This document shows, one piece after another, positions 17,747 to 26,121 of a DNA stretch of 58,938 nt. Below the pieces are notes generated by a model. It saw only the letters and a program-made list of their open reading frames with translations, was not told the DNA's origin and ran no database searches. The translations under genes and the position numbers were made by a program. Position 1 is the stretch's first letter, and each line of letters begins with the position of its first letter. The DNA comes from Natrinema hispanicum (GTDB lineage: Archaea > Halobacteriota > Halobacteria > Halobacteriales > Natrialbaceae), in assembly GCF_900111485.1 (NCBI RefSeq), contig NZ_FOIC01000017.1:1-58938 (forward strand), read 5' to 3'.

Positions 17747-18826
17747 ATGCAAGCGGTAACATACCACGGACAGAAAGACATTCGTGTCGAAGAGGTAGAA
17801 TCGGGAGCGGTCGGAGCGGACGAGGTCCGAATCGATGTCGATTCCTGTGGGATCTGTGGGTCGGATCTCCACGAATACACCGCTGGTCCGATTTTCGTTC
17901 CGGAGGACGATCCCCACCCCGTCTCTGGAGAGACAGCACCGATCAGGATGGGTCACGAGTACAGTGGCACCATCGCAGAGGTCGGCGAGTCCGTGACGGA
18001 CTTGGCCGTCGGTGATGCCGTCGCAGTCAACCCCATCCTCTCCTGCGGTGAGTGTCGGCAGTGCCGAGAGGGGAACTACCACATCTGTGAATCGATTGGA
18101 TTTATCGGACTGTCAGGCGGGAGTGGTGGATTCGCCGAAAGCGCAGTCGTTGATGCAGAACACGCCGTCCCGCTCGGGGACGACGTTCCCGTCGAACACG
18201 GCGCGCTAGTCGAGCCACTGAGCGTGGGACTGCATGCAGTCCGCCGCTCCGGACTTCAAGCAGGCGATGCTGTCGCCGTATTCGGGAGTGGACCCATTGG
18301 CCTGGCGGTCATCCAGTGTGCTCGCGTGGCCGGTGCGGGAACGATTTTCGTCTCCGAACCGCGCGACGCCAGACGCGACCGCGCAGCGGACTGTGGTGCG
18401 ACAGAACTCATCGATCCATCGACAACCGATCCTGTCGAGTACATCCACTCGCACACGGACGGCGGTGCCGACATCACGTTCGAGGTCGCGGGCGTCGAAC
18501 CCTCCTTCAACGCAGCCGTCGAGAGTACGACACCGAGCGGCCGTACGACCATCGTGAGCATCTGGGAGGAAACGGTGAATACGCATCTGAATTCCCTTGT
18601 CCTCGGTGAGCGAACCGTGACCGGGACGCTCGCCTATCTCGGCGGCCCGCGGTCCGACGAAGAGTACGGAATGGTAATCGAGATGCTTGCCGACGGTCGC
18701 CTCGACCCGGAGCCGTTCATCACTAACCGAATCGGCCTCGATGAGATCGTCGCCAACGGGTTCGAGCGGCTTATCGATCCCGAAAGCGACCACGTCAAAA
18801 TCCTCGTCAAACCGGATATGGAATGA
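17747..18826 (+). CDS. Zinc-dependent alcohol/polyol dehydrogenase
   Basis: A 359-residue medium-chain dehydrogenase. Catalytic zinc ligands are in CGICGSDLHEY and GHEYSG; the structural zinc lobe is CGECRQCREGNYHICE (CxxCxxC followed by C). The Rossmann motif is VFGSGPIGLAVIQ. The length and PHPVSGETAPIRMGHEYSGT resemble 2,3-butanediol/sorbitol-type dehydrogenases, but the substrate is not defined. A weak AT-rich promoter (TTTAATTGTG near 17714) precedes the ATG. Confidence 0.88.
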   Translation: MQAVTYHGQKDIRVEEVESGAVGADEVRIDVDSCGICGSDLHEYTAGPIFVPEDDPHPVSGETAPIRMGHEYSGTIAEVGESVTDLAVGDAVAVNPILSCGECRQCREGNYHICESIGFIGLSGGSGGFAESAVVDAEHAVPLGDDVPVEHGALVEPLSVGLHAVRRSGLQAGDAVAVFGSGPIGLAVIQCARVAGAGTIFVSEPRDARRDRAADCGATELIDPSTTDPVEYIHSHTDGGADITFEVAGVEPSFNAAVESTTPSGRTTIVSIWEETVNTHLNSLVLGERTVTGTLAYLGGPRSDEEYGMVIEMLADGRLDPEPFITNRIGLDEIVANGFERLIDPESDHVKILVKPDME

Positions 18827-19040
18827 ACCGCTCGAGTGTCGAGTGACTCGACCGTTATATCTGCCTCGAGGAGTGCCGGGACGAACTGCCGGGAGCGAAA
18901 CGTGGACTACTCCAAAAGTCCTCGAGTTGCTCAACCTCAGCTGTTCTGGTCGTGAGCGCCCATCGGTGCTGTTCACGAAAGCGGTGTGCACCACTGTTCC
19001 TCTCTTCAGCACAATGGAAACCAACGGTCAGACCACTCTC

Positions 19041-19499
19041 TTATGTGCGCAGTTGATCATTTTGTTTACCGGAATCGCCATCATCTGTATACACCTTCAC
19101 CTCTCCATCTTTCGTCAGACCGAGCGTGACCGTGTCGGTGAGTTGATTGGCGTCGGTAACCGCTTCGAGCGTCCCGTAGAGATGCGTATAGAGCTCTGGT
19201 CGACAGTATTTGATCTTGATACCAGCTTCGTCGCCGCGGGCGTATACCTGAGTAACAAGCTCATCAAACGATATTCCAGCTGGAACAGTAAATTGCACTG
19301 GCGCGCGTAGTGTCTGGGCAAGTTCGAGCGTCCGACGTGCCTTCTTGACGTTCGCTTCTGCGGCCCGTTCGATGGCACTGACGTTCGACGCGGTCGTTCC
19401 CAGTTTGTCGGCGACTTCCTGCTGGGTATGACCTCTTTCACGGAGTCTGAGCACCTCCACCTGTCGGTCAGTCAATATTGTACCTGTGGTCGCCGCCAT
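19041..19499 (-). CDS. Tfx-family DNA-binding regulator
   Basis: A 152-residue protein with an N-terminal HTH (LTDRQVEVLRLRERGHTQQE, then VADKLGTTASNVSAIERAAE) and a C-terminal domain typical of archaeal Tfx. Tfx was first described in Methanothermobacter, where it binds the promoter of a molybdenum formylmethanofuran dehydrogenase operon. Here it is transcribed divergently, 59 bp from a tungstate/molybdate importer, which fits a metal-responsive regulator of that importer. ATG at 19499. Confidence 0.88.
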   Translation of the reverse strand: MAATTGTILTDRQVEVLRLRERGHTQQEVADKLGTTASNVSAIERAAEANVKKARRTLELAQTLRAPVQFTVPAGISFDELVTQVYARGDEAGIKIKYCRPELYTHLYGTLEAVTDANQLTDTVTLGLTKDGEVKVYTDDGDSGKQNDQLRT

Positions 19500-19558
19500 A
19501 TAAAGTCAAACAAGTGTATTTGAGATAAGCTTATTGATCAAACACTAGTTGTTGTGAT
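19500..19558. promoter_or_regulatory. Divergent promoter/operator between tfx and the W/Mo importer
   Basis: A 59-bp AT-rich spacer. It holds a perfect 10-bp palindrome ATAAGCTTAT (19525-19534) at its centre, flanked by the outer inverted pair AGTGT (19513-19517) and ACACT (19542-19546). This symmetry in the middle of a divergent promoter is what a dimeric regulator such as Tfx would bind, possibly shutting both genes. Confidence 0.5.
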
Positions 19559-20479
19559 ATGGCTGGTGACGGACTGCGGACTCGCCGACGCTCGGTTCTC
19601 TCGGCTACCGCTGTCGCACTTTCGGGAGTCGCTGGTTGTTCCGGCACACTCCAGGGGCCCGACGGACAGTCAGTGCCCGTCTCGATGCTCGCTGCGGGAA
19701 GCTTGAACAATGCACTCGAAAACGGCTTGCGACCGAGCGTAGCTGCAACGGTTCAGATAGAAGCACACGGCTCCGCCGAGGTCGCTCGGCTCATCGCAGC
19801 GGGACAGAAAGATCCCGATATCGTCTCGGTTGCGGATATCGCCCTCTTTGACTCGCCACTTCAGCCGGCCTGGTTTGCCGAATTTGCGACCAATTCGATC
19901 GTCATCGCGTACAACCCCGATACTGAAGGTGGCCAACAGCTCGCCGATGCAGGGACAGAGAGTTGGTATCAACCGCTCTTGAACGGCGACATTACGATCG
20001 GGAGAACCGACCCGGATCTCGACCCACTCGGATATCGAGCGCTGTTCATGCTCGAGCTCGCGACTACACACTACGGAACGGACGCGAATCTCCGCGACGC
20101 GATTCCACGGACAGAACAGATCTATCCCGAAACACAGCTCATTAGCCAGTTCGAAACGGGGTCAGTTGATGCTGCCATTGCGTATCGAAACATGGCTGTC
20201 GAGCGTGGATACGACTATATCGACCTCCCAGTGGAAATCGATCTCAGTGATCCGAGCTATACAGACACCTACGAATCGGCGACCTACGAACTCCCAAGTG
20301 GAAAGGTCGTCAGCGGTGGGCTCATCAGTTATGGCGCAACGATTCGCAACCAATCGCCAGCCGCTGTTGATGTGTTCACGGAACACATAACGGGTGAGTA
20401 TCTCAACGAGTTCGGGTTCGTCGTTCCGGACGATTATCCACGGTTCACAGGCAATGCTCCCGACGAAGTCACGAACTGA
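19559..20479 (+). CDS. wtpA: Tungstate/molybdate-binding lipoprotein (WtpA-like)
   Basis: A 306-residue exported binding protein. The N-terminus has RTRRRSVLSATAVALSGVAG followed by C, a twin-arginine signal with lipobox. Motifs VSMLAAGSLNNALE, EAHGSAEVARLI and FATNSIVIAYNPD are those of archaeal WtpA/ModA anion receptors. It delivers oxyanion to the permease gene that overlaps it by 26 bp. W versus Mo cannot be told from sequence. Confidence 0.88.
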   Translation: MAGDGLRTRRRSVLSATAVALSGVAGCSGTLQGPDGQSVPVSMLAAGSLNNALENGLRPSVAATVQIEAHGSAEVARLIAAGQKDPDIVSVADIALFDSPLQPAWFAEFATNSIVIAYNPDTEGGQQLADAGTESWYQPLLNGDITIGRTDPDLDPLGYRALFMLELATTHYGTDANLRDAIPRTEQIYPETQLISQFETGSVDAAIAYRNMAVERGYDYIDLPVEIDLSDPSYTDTYESATYELPSGKVVSGGLISYGATIRNQSPAAVDVFTEHITGEYLNEFGFVVPDDYPRFTGNAPDEVTN

Positions 20480-21263
20480 CGTTGCTTCCAGGCGGTTCGA
20501 CTGGCTGACAGTCGCGTTCCTCCTCGGAGCGGTGCTGCTCTGTTACTATCTCGTTCCACTCCTCGCGCTCGTTCTCAGTCAGCCACCAGGGGTCGTCATC
20601 CAGCGACTGACCAGACCAACTGTCGTCTCAGCCGCGACCACATCACTCACGGCGTCGATCACGAGTGCGGCCATCGCTTCAGTGTTCGGCCTCCCACTCG
20701 CTTACTGGCTTGCCCGCACTGACGGACGAGTGAAAACGGTCGTCACCGCCGTCGTCGTCCTGCCACTCGTGCTCCCGCCGATCGTCAGCGGCATGGTGTT
20801 GCTCACGGTCGTGGGCCCGAACACGTTCATCGGGGGACTGGCAGCAGCAAACGGCCTCCAACTTACCCGATCAGTCGCCGGAATCGTGCTGGCACAGACG
20901 TTTGTCGCCTCCCCATTCGTCGTCATCACGGCGAAAGCAGCGTTCGAAAGCGTCGACCGGAGCCTCGAGTATGCCTCACAGTCGCTTGGGAAGAGTCGGC
21001 TGACGACGTTTCGACGGGTCACACTGCCGCTTGCCTGGCCAGGAATCCTCGCCGGCATCACGCTTGCGTTCGCTCGTGCGATCGGCGAGTTTGGGGCGAC
21101 GATCATGCTCGCGTACTACCCACGGACGATGCCCGTCCAGATCTGGGTCTCGTTTACAACGCTCGGATTAGAGAACGCCTTCCCCGTGGCTGTTATTCTG
21201 GTCGGAATCGCCGTCGCAACGCTCATCGTGTTGAACGTGCTCGGGACGAACCCACTGGAGTGA
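20454..21263 (+). CDS. wtpB: Tungstate/molybdate ABC permease (WtpB-like)
   Basis: A 269-residue permease with about six membrane segments and a ModB/CysT-type EAA loop (YASQSLGKSRLTTFRRVTLP) followed by AFARAIGEFGATIMLAYYPR. ATG at 20454 (MLPTKSRTDVASRRFDW) lies inside the wtpA 3' end; an in-frame start at 20394 would be mostly shadow sequence. Forms the channel for the importer. Confidence 0.87.
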   Translation: MLPTKSRTDVASRRFDWLTVAFLLGAVLLCYYLVPLLALVLSQPPGVVIQRLTRPTVVSAATTSLTASITSAAIASVFGLPLAYWLARTDGRVKTVVTAVVVLPLVLPPIVSGMVLLTVVGPNTFIGGLAAANGLQLTRSVAGIVLAQTFVASPFVVITAKAAFESVDRSLEYASQSLGKSRLTTFRRVTLPLAWPGILAGITLAFARAIGEFGATIMLAYYPRTMPVQIWVSFTTLGLENAFPVAVILVGIAVATLIVLNVLGTNPLE

Positions 21264-21266
21264 TCA

Positions 21267-22310
21267 ATGCTCGAAGTCAATTCCCTTACCAAGACGTACG
21301 ACACCTTCGACTTTGGCCCAGTCGATCTCACCGTCGAGGATGAAGTCCTCTCGATCCTCGGTCCGTCGGGCAGTGGCAAGACGACACTGCTATCGCTGAT
21401 CGCGGGCATCGTCGACACGGATGGTGGAACCATCTCGCTGAACGGCGACCGTCTCAATGGATGTCCGCTTCAAGAGCGCCGGACTGGCCTCGTGTTTCAA
21501 GACGGTGCTCTGTTCCCGCACATGACTGCCAGAGAGAACATCGGCTATGCCGCGACTGACCGGGATCGAATCACGAAGTTCGCATCGCTGCTCGAGATCA
21601 CGGACGTGCTGGATCGCCGACCGCCGACACTGTCTGGCGGCGAACAGCAACGTGTCGCACTTGCACGCACGTTAGCGGCAGACCCTGACCTCCTGCTATT
21701 GGACGAGCCGTTAGCAAGTCTCGACGCGCCGATTCGGCGTCGACTTCGCAGGGAACTCCATGCGCTGTTCACATCACTCGAGATACCGGTGATCTACGTG
21801 ACCCACGATCAACGAACGGCGACGGCACTCGGTGACCGAACTGCCATCGTTCGCGACGGTGCAATCGAGCAGGTGGGATCGCCAATGGCCGTTATCAACC
21901 GTCCTGCAACGCGATTCGTCGCGAGATTTACCGGCAACGAGAATCTGTTCGATGCAACTGTCGTTGAACAGCGCGAAGACACCACTCTTCTTCGAGTTGG
22001 CAACATTCGGCTTCAGGCGACGACGGCGGCCGCAGCTGGGACAACCGTCACTCTCTGTATCCATCCATCGCGGATACAGGTACACACGCCGAACGGGGGT
22101 GACGACTGCCATGATGAGAACACGGCGTCGGGGACGATCGACCGATGGTTAACTGAAGGGAACGAGTATCGAGTGGAAATCGACCTTGACGACGCACCGA
22201 TCACGCTTACGACGACGATTCGTCCACCGAGTTTTGACCAATTACCGCTTGAAGCCGGTTCTCGCGTTCGAGTGACGATTCCACCTGCTGCGATCCATCT
22301 ACTTCGTTGA
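21267..22310 (+). CDS. wtpC: Tungstate/molybdate ABC ATPase (WtpC-like)
   Basis: A 347-residue ATPase: Walker A GPSGSGKTT, signature LSGGEQQRVALARTLAADPD, Walker B LLLLDEPLASLD, switch YVTHDQRTA, then a C-terminal TOBE/MOP-like regulatory half (NENLFDATVVEQREDTTLLR). The start follows the permease stop by three bases. Completes the wtpABC operon under likely Tfx control. Confidence 0.88.
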   Translation: MLEVNSLTKTYDTFDFGPVDLTVEDEVLSILGPSGSGKTTLLSLIAGIVDTDGGTISLNGDRLNGCPLQERRTGLVFQDGALFPHMTARENIGYAATDRDRITKFASLLEITDVLDRRPPTLSGGEQQRVALARTLAADPDLLLLDEPLASLDAPIRRRLRRELHALFTSLEIPVIYVTHDQRTATALGDRTAIVRDGAIEQVGSPMAVINRPATRFVARFTGNENLFDATVVEQREDTTLLRVGNIRLQATTAAAAGTTVTLCIHPSRIQVHTPNGGDDCHDENTASGTIDRWLTEGNEYRVEIDLDDAPITLTTTIRPPSFDQLPLEAGSRVRVTIPPAAIHLLR

Positions 22311-22325
22311 CAAGTAACACGTTTT

Positions 22326-22350
22326 ACGGCTGTGGTCTTGCGCCTGTTCT
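22326..22350 (-). repeat. Remnant of a family A left end
   Basis: ACGGCTGTGGTCTTGCGCCT followed by GTTCT is a near match to the 3' half of the left-end hairpin (CGTGGTATTGCGCCTGTTCC). Only about 25 bp remain, just after wtpC, with no right end within a few hundred bases. It marks an old insertion or excision scar. Confidence 0.4.
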
Positions 22351-22402
22351 GTGTCTGATCTATCGCGATAGAATTCGGTAATGTTGATTATAATTGGTAT
22401 CG

Positions 22403-22597
22403 CTATTGGTCATCAGGTACTTCGGGAAGGCTAAGATACAGTGAGAAGAGTTCCTCGCCACAATTGAAGCACTTTCGTGGGCCTTCGTCTGGAGACGATG
22501 TTGCCATGACGTTACCGCAATGTCGACACACATGAAGGTGATTTCTGTCTCCCATATACCGAGGAACTCCGCGGAGATATAAATTATTTTCACCCAT
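22403..22597 (-). CDS. Small zinc-ribbon protein (64 aa)
   Basis: Reads MGENNLYLRGVPRYMGDRNH, then HVCRHCGNVMATSS and KCFNCGEELFSLY. The two CxxC motifs 19 residues apart form a rubredoxin-like zinc ribbon. It could start at the internal MGDRNHLHVC, which keeps all four cysteines. Such single-ribbon proteins are common in haloarchaea and mostly uncharacterised. It is a lone gene in an AT-rich stretch. Confidence 0.65.
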   Translation of the reverse strand: MGENNLYLRGVPRYMGDRNHLHVCRHCGNVMATSSPDEGPRKCFNCGEELFSLYLSLPEVPDDQ

Positions 22598-22680
22598 GTT
22601 CTGTGTAAGTAAGTCGACGAGAACACTCTCTGTATTAGTTAATTCTGTCCTGTTAAAATACTAAAAGCGGTACAAATATC

Positions 22681-23541
22681 TCAGCACGCAGACGGTCTCA
22701 CGTAGTGGCTTTGTGAAGTATGGACCGTAACTGTATCATTGTTTATACGAAGGTCTACTCGAACGGTGTTATCGCCATCGCACGTCTCGTCAATCGTGCC
22801 TGCTGCGTTCGTCGTGGCTTGCAGCGTGTACTCTCCAGCAGGGAGATCATCAATAACAATATATTGACCGGGCAGAGACGCGTCATACTCGTCAGCCCAC
22901 CCGGCACTGATCCCTTGATACTCACAATCGAACTGGGAACTACTACTGGCGGTTGAACGGGTTTGATACAGATCCCGAAGACAGAATGTCTGTTTTCTTA
23001 CCGCACCCGTCCTCTCGCCCGATTCGTCAAGCAGGACGTAGTTATTGAAACCTTTTAAGTGCGCGTGGCCATGGGACTCCGAATATTCGAACAGATCAGG
23101 GCGGTTCTCAGGACGGCCTAATTCGGCATCCGCGTCTCCCATATTGTAGATGATCATATCAAATCGAAGTAGCCTATGTTCGCCTGGGGTTACAAAGCCG
23201 TCTTCAACGTCAGGGCTGGACTCATCAAACACTTCTGTTGAAACGCTGAAATCCTCGACGCCTGGAACGAAGTTGACCCCTGTCCTGTCCGCAACGTGGC
23301 CGTCCGAGGGTTCAGTATCGGACTCGACTGTCGTGGGTGGCGGTGTCGCCGCGTTCTCTTCGTCCGCCGTGCCTTCGCTTCCGGGGGTCGTGGAGGTGTC
23401 CGTGCTCCTGTCGTTCACTGTGAACGGATTGTCAACCGCAACGCCTCCGAGCGTAATCATGCCGACCCCCGCCACTACGATGATGAGAACACCCATCAGT
23501 GCCGTCGCACGCTTCCTACCTTTTATCCATTTTATTTTCAC
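22681..23541 (-). CDS. Lysyl oxidase-like secreted copper protein
   Basis: A 286-residue protein with an N-terminal membrane anchor (about 12-35), a Ser/Thr/Asp/Pro-rich linker (40-85) and a lysyl-oxidase domain (about 95-275). Visible features are the copper site HGHAH (H157, H159, H161), KQTFCLRDLYQ with K183 and GISAGWADEYDASLPGQY with Y219. The last two align by eye with the lysine and tyrosine that form the lysyl tyrosylquinone cofactor in animal LOX. Four cysteines (187, 206, 254, 286) could form disulfides. It would oxidise primary amines outside the cell. It is divergent from a PQQ-propeller lipoprotein. Confidence 0.8.
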   Translation of the reverse strand: MKIKWIKGRKRATALMGVLIIVVAGVGMITLGGVAVDNPFTVNDRSTDTSTTPGSEGTADEENAATPPPTTVESDTEPSDGHVADRTGVNFVPGVEDFSVSTEVFDESSPDVEDGFVTPGEHRLLRFDMIIYNMGDADAELGRPENRPDLFEYSESHGHAHLKGFNNYVLLDESGERTGAVRKQTFCLRDLYQTRSTASSSSQFDCEYQGISAGWADEYDASLPGQYIVIDDLPAGEYTLQATTNAAGTIDETCDGDNTVRVDLRINNDTVTVHTSQSHYVRPSAC

Positions 23542-23798
23542 ACTTCCTCACCAAACTGTACCCAGGCCTAAGTGAGAAGAAATATAGTAAGATCCCTATT
23601 AATCGAATGATGGAATAATATGCCTGTACTAAATTATCATTAACTGGTGAACACTATTCTTACTTCTATTTTCTTCATAGAGCTGTGTTGAATCGCCATA
23701 CTGCGGTGGGAGTCACTGTTTGACAGCCCGCTTGCTGGTAGAGACCGATGGTACGCTCGGTCGGAAGATTTTTTTGCTGTCAAGTACACCGTGATTCG

Positions 23799-24977
23799 AT
23801 GCCCTCCCGGAGAGCCCTCCTGTCGGCCATCGGTACTACTGCCTCCGTCGGAACGGCCGGCTGTGTCGGTCGGATTCGACGCGAACTGAGGGGCTATACC
23901 CCGATCGAAGGCCCCTGTGACGATCCACCAGGAGCGTGGCCGACCGCCGGTGGTGACCCCGGACGCACCGGTCGGACTACCACTGTTCCGCCAGCACCTG
24001 ACGCCACCGCTGTGGACCTGCTTGCTAGCATCCGTGACGATAATGGGCAGCAGCAACACGCCTTGTCTCTCCCTGTAGTCGCAGATGGAACAGCGTATCT
24101 CCCCGTAACCGGTGGACTCGCCGCGGTTGCCCTCGACGCGCCGATAAACGGGCCGATGTGGAATCGGGACCTCGAGGACGGCATGACTGCCACACCGCTG
24201 CTCGCCTGCGAGGCCGTCTTCGCCCCAGGAATGAATCAGCTGGCCGCCCTTGACCAGACATTGGGCGACCAGTATTGGCGAGCTGACGTCGGAAGTCACC
24301 ACCGCAACGATGCCACTATCGCGGCTCTCGACGACACGATCTACGTCGCTGGAGGCGGTCTCGCCGCCGTCGATATCCGTACCGGAACGGTCCAAGAGCT
24401 TGAGGGTGCCGGCGAAACGCTGGCCCTCGACGACGACAGTGTCTACACGACCCGAAGCGACGCCGGTATCTTCGCGTACGACCTGAACGGCGAGGAGCGC
24501 TGGCATATCTCGAGCAAGGAGGTCCGCGGGTCCCCCTCAGTTCTCGACGGAACGGTCTGGGTTGCCGACTACCATGGGACGGCCTCCGCTATCGACGCCA
24601 AGACCGGAGAGGTGCACTGGTCTCACTCGCTTCCCGGTGTCAACAAAGTCGACGCTGGACTTGCGGTGGCTGGAGACGAGGTATTCGTTCCCGCCGGTAC
24701 CGGGACCACGAGCGTGGCCCTTGATGCCGCCACGGGCGAGATCCGGTGGGCTGTCGATACTGGCATCGTTACCGGCCGTCCGGTGGTCGGTGACGACTGG
24801 GTCGCGTTCGGGCGGACAAACGACGGGGTCAGCGTCTACGACCGATCGACAGGCGAGGAGCGAATCACTTGGTCGCGCGCCGAGCACCACTTCGGCATGA
24901 TCGGTGGGCTCGTCCCGGTCGAGGAGGGGTTCGTGATTTGGGAGGGACCCTCTTTGGGACTCTCGCTGCTTCGCTGA
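23799..24977 (+). CDS. PQQ-type beta-propeller lipoprotein
   Basis: A 392-residue exported protein with signal MPSRRALLSAIGTTASVGTA ending in GC (lipobox) and repeated propeller blades such as VADGTAYLPVTGGLAAV, SAIDAKTGEVHWSHSLPG and VALDAATGEIRWAVDTG. The repeats resemble PQQ-dependent dehydrogenases and BamB-like scaffolds, but cofactor-binding residues are not evident, so a binding or scaffold role at the cell surface is likelier than catalysis. The ATG at 23799 fits the signal peptide. A transposase remnant begins eight bases after its stop. Confidence 0.85.
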   Translation: MPSRRALLSAIGTTASVGTAGCVGRIRRELRGYTPIEGPCDDPPGAWPTAGGDPGRTGRTTTVPPAPDATAVDLLASIRDDNGQQQHALSLPVVADGTAYLPVTGGLAAVALDAPINGPMWNRDLEDGMTATPLLACEAVFAPGMNQLAALDQTLGDQYWRADVGSHHRNDATIAALDDTIYVAGGGLAAVDIRTGTVQELEGAGETLALDDDSVYTTRSDAGIFAYDLNGEERWHISSKEVRGSPSVLDGTVWVADYHGTASAIDAKTGEVHWSHSLPGVNKVDAGLAVAGDEVFVPAGTGTTSVALDAATGEIRWAVDTGIVTGRPVVGDDWVAFGRTNDGVSVYDRSTGEERITWSRAEHHFGMIGGLVPVEEGFVIWEGPSLGLSLLR

Positions 24978-24984
24978 AGAGACG

Positions 24985-25566
24985 GTGATGCGCGTCACGC
25001 GTGACGCGCTCGCCGTCGAGAAACCAATCTGGATAGTCGGTGACAGTGCCTACGACACGCTTGAGTGGCACGATCCCTGCGACCAGCAGGCGGTCGTGCC
25101 AATCGGTCCGTATAATCCGCGAAACACGGATGAACCGCTTGAAATCGAGTACAGGGTCGAAGGTCGGATCGAGGTAACGAAGCGGCGGCGCAAACAGGAG
25201 TTCGTCCAGCAAATGCAATCACTCGTGGATGATCACTACCCGGATGCAGTCGGCATCCGGGTAGTAATGGACAATCTGAACACGCACCAACGGTACGCCT
25301 TCTATGAACATCTCCCGCCAGAAGAAGCTCGTCGATTACTCAACAAGCTCGAATTTCACTTCACGCTGGAACACGGGAGTTGGCTGAACATGGCAGAGAT
25401 TGAGTTCAGCGCCCTGTGGACGGAATGTCTTGATCGGCGCATTCCTGACGCAGCGACACTCCGTGCGGAGGTCGCTGCGTGGGAACGTACTCGAAACGAG
25501 GACGAATCCACGATTGACTGGCAATTCACGACCGACGATGCTCGAATCAAACTCCGCCAGCTATAA
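24985..25566 (+). pseudogene. Chimeric transposase: IS4-like fragment fused to IS630 C-terminus
   Basis: An open frame of 193 codons made of two unrelated parts. The first (to about 25172) reads VGDSAYDTLEWHD and YNPRNTDEPLEIEYRVEGRI, matching the middle of haloarchaeal IS4/IS5-type DDE transposases. The second (from about 25173) reads VVMDNLNTH, LEHGSWLNMAEIEFSALW and RRIPDAATLRAEVAAWE, closely matching the C-terminal half of the IS630 transposase at 28675-29307. Both halves lack the rest of their catalytic core, so no activity is expected. The in-frame junction implies recombination between decayed insertion sequences. Confidence 0.8.
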
Positions 25567-25573
25567 CCAACAA

Positions 25574-25954
25574 TTGACCTCCTCCACGCCCTGAAGGGCG
25601 TGGAATCCGACCATCGGATTTCCGCCGAATGTGGCGTTCAAGGTTCCAACCCGCACTCAAGGGGAACCGGCAGCATACCGGAGGAACTCTCGTTTCCTCC
25701 CCTGTATAGGGCTGTGGCCCGGTCAAACAGGCCCCATCGAATATCATGTCATCGCCGTGCGAACCACCGCTGATCCGCTTCCCCTTGTGGTTCGGGGTCG
25801 GCATCTCACGGTATTCGTAGCACTCCATGCTACGGTAAACCACATGAAAATGGTTATGGTGGAAATCCGGCCTGGCCACCGATTGCGAGTAGCATGCTGA
25901 GCCTACCGCTGGACCTCCGCCTGAAGACGGAGGTATGCGCTCAAATTCATATCA
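25574..25954 (-). mobile_element. Mini-element B1: tnpB-less IS200/IS605-like element
   Basis: About 380 bp, minus orientation. The right end (25574) begins TTGACCTCCTCCACGCCCTG with hairpin CCACGCCCTGAAGGGCGTGG; the left end (about 25954) has hairpin CCTCCGCCTGAAGACGGAGG followed by TATGCGCTCAAATTCATATC. A near-identical copy lies at 44060-44439 in the opposite direction. Both ends and the whole interior are conserved, including an open stretch reading MECYEYREMPTPNHKGKRIS. It lacks transposase-like domains. It sits eight bases after the stop of the chimeric transposase. Confidence 0.8.
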
Positions 25955-26121
25955 CGATTGAAGCCGCACTAGTGTGTCACCACACTACTCAGAAATACGC
26001 CCCATATACAGCAGAATGAAACGCGCGGCAGCGTAGCCCTTCATGAGGCACTTCCCACAGCCGTCCCGTCGAATTCGACGGTATCAGCCACTGTGGGTCC
26101 GGTGAAGCGCCGGAGTTGATG

